Assembly: GCF_016106015.1 (NCBI RefSeq)
Contig: NZ_JACADQ010000016.1
Coordinates: 1-32,225 of the forward strand
Source: Neoroseomonas rubea
GTDB taxonomy: Bacteria > Pseudomonadota > Alphaproteobacteria > Acetobacterales > Acetobacteraceae
Length of the DNA stretch: 32,225 bases
Reading direction: 5' to 3'
Each line of letters opens with the position of its first letter. The stretch's first letter is position 1. Positions 25,943 through 32,225 of this stretch are shown piece by piece. The notes beneath the pieces are model-generated. The model saw only the letters and a list, made by a program, of their open reading frames with translations, searched no databases and was not told the origin of the DNA. The translations under genes and the position numbers were made by a program.

Positions 25943-27154
25943 TCACCGCGGCGCCGCGAACCCCGCCATCGCCGCGTACCCACCTGCGATCGCGGCCAGC
26001 TCCTCCCGCGCGATCACATCCTCCAGCCGTGCGAAGCCCTCGGGGGCGCGTTCGGAGACGACATCCACCACGCGCTCCGGCCCGCCGCGGCGGTTGCTGC
26101 GCACGATCTCCGCCGTCTTGGGCAGGCGATCCGCCTCATAGGCCGCGAGCGCAGCCGGGCCGGGGGCGGCGGCGATGGCATCCGCCAGGCAGCGCGCATC
26201 GAGTACCGCCTGGGAGGCGCCGTTCGAGCCCACCGGGTACATCGGGTGCGCCGCGTCGCCCAGCAGCGTGACGCGCCCACGCGTCCAGAAGGGCAGCGGA
26301 TCCCGGTCGCACATCGGGTATTCCCAGAATTCCGGCGTGGCGCGCACCAGCGCGGCCACGTCCAGGAACGGGATCCGGAAGCGCGCCACATGCGGCAGCA
26401 CGTCCGCGAGCCGCCCGGGGCGCGACCAATCCTCCCGCCGCGGCGGCGGCTTCGTCGCATCCCCGATCTGCGCGCAGACCACCCAGTTGGTCAGACGCAT
26501 GCCCGGGCGGGATCCGGCGGCGATCGGGTAGAGCACCAGCTTTTCACGCATGTCGCCGGCGACGATCATGGTGTCGCCGCCCTCGAATTCCGGCCAGTCG
26601 ATCGCGCCGCGCCACATCTGGATGCCGTTCCAGCGGATGCCGCCATCTGCGGGGTGCAGCGCGGCGCGCACCACGGAATGGATGCCGTCGGCACCGACCA
26701 GCAGGTCGCCCGTCGCGCTGCGCCCATCGGCGAAGTCGAGCCGCACGCCGTCCGCGGTCTCGGCGAAGGCCGCGAGCCGCGCGCCGGTCATCAGCGCGGC
26801 ATCGCCCAGCCTCTCCCGTGCCGCCGCCCACAGCACCTGGTGCAGGTGGCCGCGATGGATCGAGAATTGCGGCACGTCGTGCCCCGCCCAGGTGCCGCGC
26901 TTCTCGACCCAGATCTCCTGGCCGAAGCGGTTCAGGTAGCGCAGTTCGCGCGTGCGCACCGCGACGGCGTCGAGCGCCGGCAGCAGGCCAAGCCCCGCCA
27001 GCTCGCGGATCGCATGCGGCAGGGTGTTGATGCCCACCCCGAGCGGCTTCACCTCGGACGCCGCCTCGAAGACGGTGCAGCCGATGCCGCGCTCCCGCAG
27101 CATCAGGGCGAGCGTCAGGCCACCGACGCCGCCGCCCGCGATCAGCACATGCAT
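25943..27154 (-). CDS. FAD-dependent monooxygenase, PhzS-like (group A flavoprotein)
   Basis: 403 residues. The protein has the FAD dinucleotide motif GGGVGG (7-12) with Glu30 ending the second strand, the DG motif GADGIHS (154-160) and the GD motif LLGDAAHPMYPVGSNGASQA (298-315). Such enzymes use NAD(P)H and O2 to hydroxylate aromatic or heterocyclic rings. The wording closely follows what I recall of the phenazine hydroxylase PhzS (EVKPLGVGIN, LRYLNRFGQEIW, QFSIHRGHLHQVL, YPMCDRDPLPFW), so it belongs to that branch, but no phenazine synthesis genes are here. The substrate is probably another aromatic acid. There is no signal peptide, so it is cytoplasmic. The start is ATG at 27154. A small membrane-protein gene ends 6 bases upstream on the same strand, so the two are probably cotranscribed. 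Confidence 0.85.
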   Translation of the reverse strand: MHVLIAGGGVGGLTLALMLRERGIGCTVFEAASEVKPLGVGINTLPHAIRELAGLGLLPALDAVAVRTRELRYLNRFGQEIWVEKRGTWAGHDVPQFSIHRGHLHQVLWAAARERLGDAALMTGARLAAFAETADGVRLDFADGRSATGDLLVGADGIHSVVRAALHPADGGIRWNGIQMWRGAIDWPEFEGGDTMIVAGDMREKLVLYPIAAGSRPGMRLTNWVVCAQIGDATKPPPRREDWSRPGRLADVLPHVARFRIPFLDVAALVRATPEFWEYPMCDRDPLPFWTRGRVTLLGDAAHPMYPVGSNGASQAVLDARCLADAIAAAPGPAALAAYEADRLPKTAEIVRSNRRGGPERVVDVVSERAPEGFARLEDVIAREELAAIAGGYAAMAGFAAPR

Positions 27155-27160
27155 GGCGGG

Positions 27161-27337
27161 TCAGGACTCCTCGTCGTCGGGCGGCGGGGGCGGGGCTTCC
27201 TCCGGCCAGGCGGCGCGCGCCTCGGCGCGGCGCTTCGCAGCGCAGGCGAGCAGCGCGAGGCCCGCGCCAGCGGCGACCAGCGCCGTCCCTGCGAGGGTGG
27301 CGCCGGCAAGCCCGACAGCGATTGCGCGAATGAACAT
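27161..27337 (-). CDS. small single-helix membrane protein, unknown function
   Basis: 58 residues. A hydrophobic stretch (AIAVGLAGATLAGTALVAAG, about 5-24, continuing LALLAC) is followed by a basic turn (AAKRRAEARAAW) and an acidic, proline-rich tail (PEEAPPPPPDDEES). This suggests one membrane helix with a cytoplasmic tail. ATG 27337 is chosen because GGGAG lies 5 bases before it; an ATG four codons earlier lacks a site. It ends 6 bases before the FAD monooxygenase gene. I do not recognise a family. It could be a chance frame, but the ribosome site and spacing favour a real gene. Confidence 0.5.
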   Translation of the reverse strand: MFIRAIAVGLAGATLAGTALVAAGAGLALLACAAKRRAEARAAWPEEAPPPPPDDEES

Positions 27338-27470
27338 TGGCACTCCCATTTCGCCTCAGGGTAGCATCGTCGCGTGGCATGCACCCGGACGCCGGGGCAG
27401 CGCCGCCAGTCTAGCCCGCCGCGACGGCGCCGTCGCGCCGGCGGCCAACGATACCGGAGGAGATCCACAC

Positions 27471-28457
27471 ATGAGCACCAGCCGTCGTGCCCTACTGGGC
27501 GCAGGCGTTGCCGCCGCAGCCCTGCCGTTCATGCCTGCCGAGGCGGCCGCGCCCTTCGTCGGCCGCGGCGCGCCCGCCTGGTACCGCTTCCGCTTCGGCG
27601 CCTATGAGGCGACGATCGTCTCCGACGGCGCGCTGCCGCTGGGCAAGGCGGAGGACGCCTTCACCGGCGCGCAGCCCGGGCAGATCGTCGACCTGATGCG
27701 CGCCAACTTCCTCGACCCGGCGAATGCGGTGCTCGAGCAGAACGCGCTGATCGTGAACACCGGCCGCCAGTTGATCCTGTTCGACACCGGCATGGGCGAC
27801 AGCATGGGGGAGGCGAGCCGCATGTTCGGCCCGACCACCGGCCGGCTGCTGCGCAACATGCGCGCGGCGGGGATCGAGCCGTCGCAGATCGACCTCGTCG
27901 TGCTCTCCCACGCCCATTGCGACCATTGCTGGGCGCTGGTCGATGCGCAGGGCAACCGCAACTTCCCCAACGCGCAGGTGGCACTCGCCGAAGCCGACCT
28001 GAACTTCTGGACGGATGACGCGAACAAGCGCGGCCCGGCCTTCATGGTGCCCTTCATCGACGGGGCGAAGAAGAACCTCTCCGCCTATCGCGACCGGATG
28101 GTGATGGTGCGCAACGAGCAGGAGGTGGTGCCCGGCGTGATCGCGCTCTCCGCCCCCGGCCATACGGTGGGGCACACGGTCTATGCCGTGACCTCGGGGC
28201 AGGAGGCGATGGTCTATACCGGCGACCTCGCCCACCATCACATCCTGCTGCTGCGCCACCCGATGTGGGAATTCGCCTTCGACACCAACCCGCAGCAATC
28301 GGCGCAGACCCGCGCGCGGATGCTGGACCGCTTCGCGACCGACCGCACGACGGTCATGTCCTACCACTTCCCCTGGCCGGGCACGGGGCGGATGGTGAAG
28401 GAAGGCCAGGGCTTCGCCTGGCATCCCACGCCGATGGACGTGACAAGCCTCGGCTGA
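27471..28457 (+). CDS. exported metallo-beta-lactamase-fold hydrolase
   Basis: 328 residues. A twin-arginine signal (SRRALLGAGVAAAALPFMPA, cut likely after AEA, about residue 26) sends it to the periplasm folded. The metal-binding set is complete: SHAHCDH (His147, His149, Asp151, His152), His231 in APGHTVGHT, Asp252 in TGDLAHH and His299 in SYHFPWPG. This is the pattern of the quorum-quenching lactonase/AidC-like and methyl-parathion-hydrolase-like branch, where lactones, esters or phosphotriesters are cleaved by two zinc ions. The substrate cannot be read. The ribosome site GGAGGAG lies 9 bases before the ATG. It is divergent from the small membrane protein and PhzS-like pair, with 133 bases between, and convergent with the small gene at 28468. 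Confidence 0.85.
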   Translation: MSTSRRALLGAGVAAAALPFMPAEAAAPFVGRGAPAWYRFRFGAYEATIVSDGALPLGKAEDAFTGAQPGQIVDLMRANFLDPANAVLEQNALIVNTGRQLILFDTGMGDSMGEASRMFGPTTGRLLRNMRAAGIEPSQIDLVVLSHAHCDHCWALVDAQGNRNFPNAQVALAEADLNFWTDDANKRGPAFMVPFIDGAKKNLSAYRDRMVMVRNEQEVVPGVIALSAPGHTVGHTVYAVTSGQEAMVYTGDLAHHHILLLRHPMWEFAFDTNPQQSAQTRARMLDRFATDRTTVMSYHFPWPGTGRMVKEGQGFAWHPTPMDVTSLG

Positions 28458-28467
28458 GCCGCCCCGG

Positions 28468-28665
28468 TCAGCCCTGCGGCGCGTCCTTGTCGGGCAGCGG
28501 CCGCAGGGCGCGGATGCGCTCGGCAAGGTCCGGGCGCCCCGCTTCCAGGGCGAGGAAGGCGGCCTCGTCCCGGGCGATCTCGTAGCCGAGGCGATACCCC
28601 TCCCCCGTCGCGCGGGAGAGGGTGCGGGCCAGGCCCCGTGCCACGCCGCGCGGCGCATCGGTCAT
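28468..28665 (-). CDS. small protein of unknown function
   Basis: 65 residues, soluble, rich in Arg, Ala and Glu, predicted mostly helical ([18 protein letters not shown], then [18 protein letters not shown]). There is no signal peptide or recognised motif. The ATG at 28665 has GGAGGG 7 bases upstream, a good ribosome site. The stop is 10 bases from the stop of the metallo-hydrolase gene on the other strand. The frame stays open upstream, but that part lacks a ribosome site and runs into the icd leader. It is divergent from icd, whose start is 151 bases away; that gap must hold both promoters, but I see no clear boxes. Confidence 0.55.
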   Translation of the reverse strand: MTDAPRGVARGLARTLSRATGEGYRLGYEIARDEAAFLALEAGRPDLAERIRALRPLPDKDAPQG

Positions 28666-28816
28666 GGAACGCCCTCCGAAGGGGTTAACGGACTGCCATG
28701 CCGGGATTTTCCGGTCCGCGGCGGACTTGCCGCACCGCCCGCCCCGGTGCAAGGTCCGCCCGCGCCGGCCGCCCCCAGGCGGGCCAGCACCACGAATGCG
28801 CCGCATGAGGACAGGC

Positions 28817-30034
28817 ATGGCCAAGATCAAGGTGAAGACCCCCGTCGTCGAGATGGACGGGGACGAGATGACCCGCATCATCTGGGGGTTCATCAAGGAC
28901 AAGCTGATCCTTCCCTATCTCGATATCGACCTGAAGTACTACGACCTCGGCATTCAGAAGCGCGACGAGACGGACGACCAGATCACCGTCGACGCCGCGA
29001 ACGCCACGAAGCAGTTCGGCGTCGCGGTGAAGTGCGCGACCATCACGCCCGATGAGGCGCGCGTCGCCGAGTTCGGCCTGAAGAAGATGTGGCGCAGCCC
29101 GAACGGGACCATCCGCAACATCCTCGACGGCACGATCTTCCGCGAGCCGATCATCTGCAAGAACGTCCCGCGCCTGGTGCCGCACTGGTCGAAGCCGATC
29201 GTCGTCGGCCGCCATGCCTATGGCGACATCTACCGCGCCGCGGAGACCAAGATCCCCGGCGCCGGCAAGGCCACGCTGACCTGGACCCCGGCCGACGGCT
29301 CCGCGCCGGTCGAGCTTGAGGTGACCAACTTCCCCGCCGGCGGCGGCGTGCTGATGGGCATGCACAACACCCGCGCCTCGATCGAGGGCTTCGCCCGCGC
29401 GAGCCTCAACTACGGCCTGGCGCGCGGCTACTCGGTGTATTTCAGCCACAAGAACACGATCCTCAAGGCCTATGACGGCGAGTTCAAGGACATCTTCAAG
29501 AAGGTGTTCGACGCCGAGTTCGCCGACAAGTTCAAGGCCGCCGGCCTGACCTACGAGGACCGGCTGATCGATGACATGGTCGCCTGCGCGCTGAAGTGGG
29601 AAGGCGGCTATGTCTGGGCCTGCAAGAACTACGATGGCGACGTGCAGTCGGACATCGTGGCGCAGGGCTTCGGCAGCCTCGGCCTGATGACCAGCGTGCT
29701 GCTCAGCCCCGATGGCGCGACGGTGGAAAGCGAGGCGGCGCACGGCACCGTCACCCGCCACTACCGTGAGCACCAGAAGGGCCGCGAGACCAGCACCAAC
29801 CCGATCGCGTCGATCTTCGCCTGGACGCGCGGGCTGGCCTATCGCGGCCGCTTCGACGGCACGCAGGACGTGGTCGACTTCGCCAATGCGCTCGAGGCGG
29901 TCTGCATCGAGACGGTGGAAAGCGGCCACATGACGAAGGACCTCGCGGTGCTGATCGGCAAGGACCAGCCCTGGCTCAACACCCAGGCCTTCCTCGCCAA
30001 GCTCGACGAGAACCTGAAGAAGAAGATGGGGTGA
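28817..30034 (+). CDS. icd: NADP-dependent isocitrate dehydrogenase (IDH1-type homodimer)
   Basis: 405 residues. It oxidises isocitrate to 2-oxoglutarate plus CO2 with NADP+ in the citric acid cycle. The start [20 protein letters not shown] is typical of the eukaryote-like short homodimeric form common in alphaproteobacteria. The substrate loop [18 protein letters not shown], the metal-binding part [24 protein letters not shown], and the cofactor-binding [17 protein letters not shown] with [12 protein letters not shown] are all present. ATG 28817 has GAGGA about 6 bases upstream; the longer frame upstream is antisense or leader sequence. A strong hairpin follows the stop, so the gene is probably a single-gene transcript. 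Confidence 0.96.
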   Translation: MAKIKVKTPVVEMDGDEMTRIIWGFIKDKLILPYLDIDLKYYDLGIQKRDETDDQITVDAANATKQFGVAVKCATITPDEARVAEFGLKKMWRSPNGTIRNILDGTIFREPIICKNVPRLVPHWSKPIVVGRHAYGDIYRAAETKIPGAGKATLTWTPADGSAPVELEVTNFPAGGGVLMGMHNTRASIEGFARASLNYGLARGYSVYFSHKNTILKAYDGEFKDIFKKVFDAEFADKFKAAGLTYEDRLIDDMVACALKWEGGYVWACKNYDGDVQSDIVAQGFGSLGLMTSVLLSPDGATVESEAAHGTVTRHYREHQKGRETSTNPIASIFAWTRGLAYRGRFDGTQDVVDFANALEAVCIETVESGHMTKDLAVLIGKDQPWLNTQAFLAKLDENLKKKMG

Positions 30035-30042
30035 CGCCCGCG

Positions 30043-30076
30043 GCCGTGGCGGGGCGCGACAGCGTTCCGCCACGGC
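30043..30076 (+). terminator. terminator hairpin after icd
   Basis: GCCGTGGCGG (30043-30052) pairs exactly with CCGCCACGGC (30067-30076). The stem continues inward with GGCGC against GCGTT (two G-U pairs), giving about 15 pairs and a GACA tetraloop. It lies 8 bases after the icd stop. There is no T-tract, as often in GC-rich genomes. The remaining bases to 30186 show no gene. Confidence 0.7.
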
Positions 30077-30186
30077 GCCCCCTCGTGCCGAGACGGTCGC
30101 GCAAGCGTGCATTGCGCGGACCTCCCAAGCCGGTAAGCCGCATCCCGCGAAGACGTCCGTCTTGCCGAGGATCGCGAGGCTTCACC

Positions 30187-30876
30187 TTGCCGGGCTTGCC
30201 GCTTGCCGAGTTCACCCGCGACCATGCGACGCATGTGGTATCGTTCGGCGCCTATTGCGCGGCGGCGCACAACATCCGGCGCTTCTACGGGGTCGAGACG
30301 GCCTATTGCTTCGACTGGTGGGTGACGCCGCTCACGGGCCTGGCGAAATTCTTCGAGAACCCGGATGCGGACGCGCTCTACCGCAGCACCGATCTTCAGC
30401 CCGTGGTGAACGACGCCGGGATCCCGGTGATCATCAACAGGCATATCGGCATCGAGTATTTCCATGAGTTCAAGGTGACCGGCACCGAGGACGGCCCCCG
30501 GGTCGCCGCAAGTTTCGACGAGGACGTGCCGAAGGCGCGGGATCGGACGGCCGCCTTGATCAAGCGGCTGATGGCGCTGAATGCCGCCGGCAACCGAATC
30601 GCCTTCCTGCGGACCGCCTTTCCGCGCGATTTCGACGAGGACGCGCCGGCCCTGTGCGCGCGCCTCGCCGCCGCCCTCGATCGCTGCTTCGACCAGGCCA
30701 CCTACACCGTGGTCATGGCCAGCACCCGTGCCGTGGCCTGGACGCTTCCACCCGGCTTCACGAGCCTCCGCTTCGTCGCGACGCAGGCCGCCGACTGGCG
30801 CGGGCATCCGCCGGACTGGGATGCCTTCCTGACATCCACGGGCATCGTCCTGCCCGCGGCACCAACTCCCGGCTGA
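30187..30876 (+). CDS. DUF1796-like (putative papain-fold cysteine peptidase) protein
   Basis: 229 residues. The N-terminal block HVVSFGAYCAAAHNIRRF followed by YCFDWWVTPLTGLAKFF matches my memory of DUF1796 proteins, called putative papain-like cysteine peptidases: a conserved S-x-G-x-x-C early on (Cys24 here), then F-D-W. A histidine-rich segment (NRHIGIEYFHEF) follows and may hold the catalytic histidine. In that family members often sit with polysaccharide or glycosyltransferase genes; here it stands alone. The start is read as TTG at 30187, because GAGG lies 7 bases before it and no ATG or GTG with a ribosome site exists upstream of the conserved block; the 52 further upstream codons look non-coding. 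There is no signal peptide. Confidence 0.6.
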   Translation: MPGLPLAEFTRDHATHVVSFGAYCAAAHNIRRFYGVETAYCFDWWVTPLTGLAKFFENPDADALYRSTDLQPVVNDAGIPVIINRHIGIEYFHEFKVTGTEDGPRVAASFDEDVPKARDRTAALIKRLMALNAAGNRIAFLRTAFPRDFDEDAPALCARLAAALDRCFDQATYTVVMASTRAVAWTLPPGFTSLRFVATQAADWRGHPPDWDAFLTSTGIVLPAAPTPG

Positions 30877-30939
30877 CGCCGCGCCCTTCGGCCAGGGGGC
30901 CATTCCGTCGGTGCGCCCCGGCACGATAGGCTTGCACCC

Positions 30940-31620
30940 ATGCCGCCCTTCACGCTGCTCGACTGGATCGCGCTCGCCGTCTTCGTGGCCTGCTGGGTCG
31001 TCTATGCGCTGGTGGTGGACCGGGTGCCGTCCATCCGCGCACGCAGCGTCATCGCCGCGATGGACGTACACCGGCGCCGCTGGATGATCGCCGCCCTGCC
31101 GCGGGACAACCGCATCGCCGACATCGCGGCGATCGGCAACCTGATGTCCTCAGTCTCCTTCCTCGCCACCACCTCCATCCTGATCTTGGGCGGCCTGGTC
31201 GCGATGATGGCCGCCCCCGACCTCGGCCGGCGCGTCGTCGCGGCCTTCCCGTGGTCGAGCGTGCCGGACGACGCGATGTGGGAGATCAAGATCGGCCTGC
31301 TGCTGCTAATCTTCGTCAACGCCTTCTTCGAGCTGACCTGGGCGCTGCGCCAGTTCAACTACGTGAGCATCCTGGTGATGAGCATGCCGCAGGACAGCGC
31401 CGCGACCGGCACGGCGGAAGCGGCCGCGCGGCTGGCCAACCGGGCCGCGCGGCATTTCAATACCGGACTGCGGTCCTACTATTTCGGGCTCGCCGCGCTG
31501 GCCTGGATCGTCCATCCGCTGGCGCTCGTCGCGGCGAGCCTGCTCGTGCTGCGGGAACTGCACCGGCGGGAGTTCCGATCGGCCGCGCGTGACGCGCTGG
31601 CGAGCCAGGCGGTGCGCTGA
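30940..31620 (+). CDS. DUF599 family membrane protein
   Basis: 226 residues with about four membrane helices: LLDWIALAVFVACWVVYALV (5-24), SFLATTSILILGGLVAMMAA (about 73-92), IGLLLLIFVNAFFELTWAL (about 117-135) and YFGLAALAWIVHPLALVAAS near the end. The motif RRRWMIAALPRDNRIADIAA between helices 1 and 2 and the Phe/Thr-rich second helix fit DUF599, whose function is unknown. A conserved LRQFNY segment follows helix 3. The start is ATG at 30940; no strong ribosome site is visible. It is convergent with the gene at 31623 with only 2 bases between stops, so the transcripts must overlap. Confidence 0.75.
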   Translation: MPPFTLLDWIALAVFVACWVVYALVVDRVPSIRARSVIAAMDVHRRRWMIAALPRDNRIADIAAIGNLMSSVSFLATTSILILGGLVAMMAAPDLGRRVVAAFPWSSVPDDAMWEIKIGLLLLIFVNAFFELTWALRQFNYVSILVMSMPQDSAATGTAEAAARLANRAARHFNTGLRSYYFGLAALAWIVHPLALVAASLLVLRELHRREFRSAARDALASQAVR

Positions 31621-31622
31621 GC

Positions 31623-32225
31623 TTATCGCAACTGGATCCGCTGCCCCGGCATCGCGCCGGACGCCAGTCCGCAGATCGCGCGCACCATTGCCGCCGGCGC
31701 CGCCGCGGCCATCGCCACGCCCTCGCAGACGCCGCGGCGCAAATCGTCCTCGTGCCGGTCCACGCCGAAGGCTTCCTCCAGCGCGCCATCCGCGTCGAAG
31801 CGATGGAAGACGAAGGAGAAGCCGCAGCAGCCGTTGCGCCCCATCGTCACCAGCCGGCCGGCCGCGTCGCGGGAAAAGCCGATGCCCGAGACCTCTCCGG
31901 CGCGGCGGAAGCGCCCGTTCGCCTCCTGCCGCCACAGGTCCCAGGCCGTGTTGGCGCCGCCGTCGATCACCGGCACCCAGAGATCCCCCGCACCGTCGCC
32001 ATCCGCATCGGCGACGCGCGGCGCGCTGCGCGGCAGGTCGGAGGCGACGACGATCCGCTGCACCTCGCTGCCGGCCTCCAGCACGCGGATCGTCCAGCGG
32101 CCCTCGGCGAAGGCGGCGCTCAGGATCAGCGGCGGCGCGTTCTGGCGCGTGGCGCGCAGCGTGGCCTCGGCGGCCGCCGGTGCGGCGGCGAGCAGCAGGA
32201 GCAGCGCCGCCAGCGCCGCCCGCAT
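31623..32225 (-). CDS. secreted protein with aspartate-rich loop (XAC2610-like)
   Basis: 200 residues; the start ATG is exactly at the window edge, so an earlier start cannot be excluded. A clear signal peptide (MRAALAALLLLLAAAPAAAEA) is followed by a beta-rich domain. Residues 73-81 (DADGDGAGD) form a D-x-D-x-D-G loop like those binding calcium in FG-GAP or EF-hand-like proteins. GRNGCCGFSFVFHRFDADG (129-147) carries a Cys pair. The pattern of an Asp-rich loop in a small exported protein recalls the XAC2610/lysozyme-inhibitor-like group, which is a tentative match. Function unknown. It is convergent with the DUF599 gene. Confidence 0.65.
   Translation of the reverse strand: MRAALAALLLLLAAAPAAAEATLRATRQNAPPLILSAAFAEGRWTIRVLEAGSEVQRIVVASDLPRSAPRVADADGDGAGDLWVPVIDGGANTAWDLWRQEANGRFRRAGEVSGIGFSRDAAGRLVTMGRNGCCGFSFVFHRFDADGALEEAFGVDRHEDDLRRGVCEGVAMAAAAPAAMVRAICGLASGAMPGQRIQLR

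Noticed and set aside
1-32225. CRISPR arrays, toxin-antitoxin pairs, restriction, retron or other defence systems, tRNA genes
   Set aside because: No regularly spaced repeats, no cas, reverse-transcriptase or methyltransferase motifs, and no tRNA-like cloverleaf noticed in the gaps; the serine recombinase relic is the only mobile-element trace with protein-level support.

Overview
The window is a GC-rich, densely packed stretch of bacterial chromosome. The gene content suggests an alphaproteobacterium, most likely of the Acetobacteraceae (Roseomonas-like). The grounds are strong GC bias, a pstSCAB-phoU-phoB operon, Tat-type signals on binding proteins, a Liv-type ABC operon, an IDH1-type NADP isocitrate dehydrogenase and an NdvB-type glucan synthase. 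The genus is an inference. I see no tRNA, rRNA, CRISPR array or intact insertion sequence.

Layout. (1) 1-2724: a gamma-glutamyltransferase-family gene on the minus strand, whose stop overlaps the start of a truncated TPR-like gene, and a divergent enoyl-CoA hydratase-family gene of the methylglutaconyl-CoA hydratase type. (2) 2761-8156: the phosphate starvation operon pstS-pstC-pstA-pstB-phoU-phoB. It has a Pho box of three 11-bp-spaced repeats in front of pstS and a strong hairpin between pstS and pstC. The PhoR kinase gene is not next to it. (3) 8301-14737: a nucleoside 2-deoxyribosyltransferase gene on the minus strand, then on the plus strand an arylformamidase-like hydrolase, a complete branched-chain amino-acid-type ABC transporter (binding protein, two permeases, two ATPases) and a cupin. 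These plus-strand genes are so tightly spaced that they are probably one transcription unit. (4) 14738-15507: no intact gene. The minus strand carries the decayed, frameshifted C-terminal half of a large serine recombinase. (5) 15508-24758: a secreted protein with two peptidoglycan-binding repeats and a giant (about 2853-residue) cyclic beta-1,2-glucan synthase. (6) 24759-25942: an enoyl-CoA hydratase gene bracketed by repeat-like intergenic DNA. On its 3' side this is a nearly 100-bp imperfect palindrome wedged between two convergent stop codons. (7) 25943-32225: a PhzS-like FAD monooxygenase with a small membrane protein upstream, a Tat-exported metallo-beta-lactamase-fold hydrolase, a small conserved-looking protein, icd with a clear terminator hairpin, a DUF1796-like papain-fold protein starting at TTG, a DUF599 membrane protein and a secreted protein with an aspartate-rich loop.

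Function. The pst block imports phosphate under PhoB control and encodes PhoB itself, so it should be autoregulated. The hydrolase-Liv-cupin block looks like uptake plus processing of an amino-acid-like or aromatic acid. NdvB makes periplasmic cyclic glucans. The rest are ordinary housekeeping and accessory metabolic genes.

I do not find convincing evidence for a wholly new biological system. The points most worth a second look are the palindromic intergenic element family around the second enoyl-CoA hydratase, the recombinase relic beside the ndvB locus, the pstS-pstC attenuator and the hydrolase-Liv-cupin unit.
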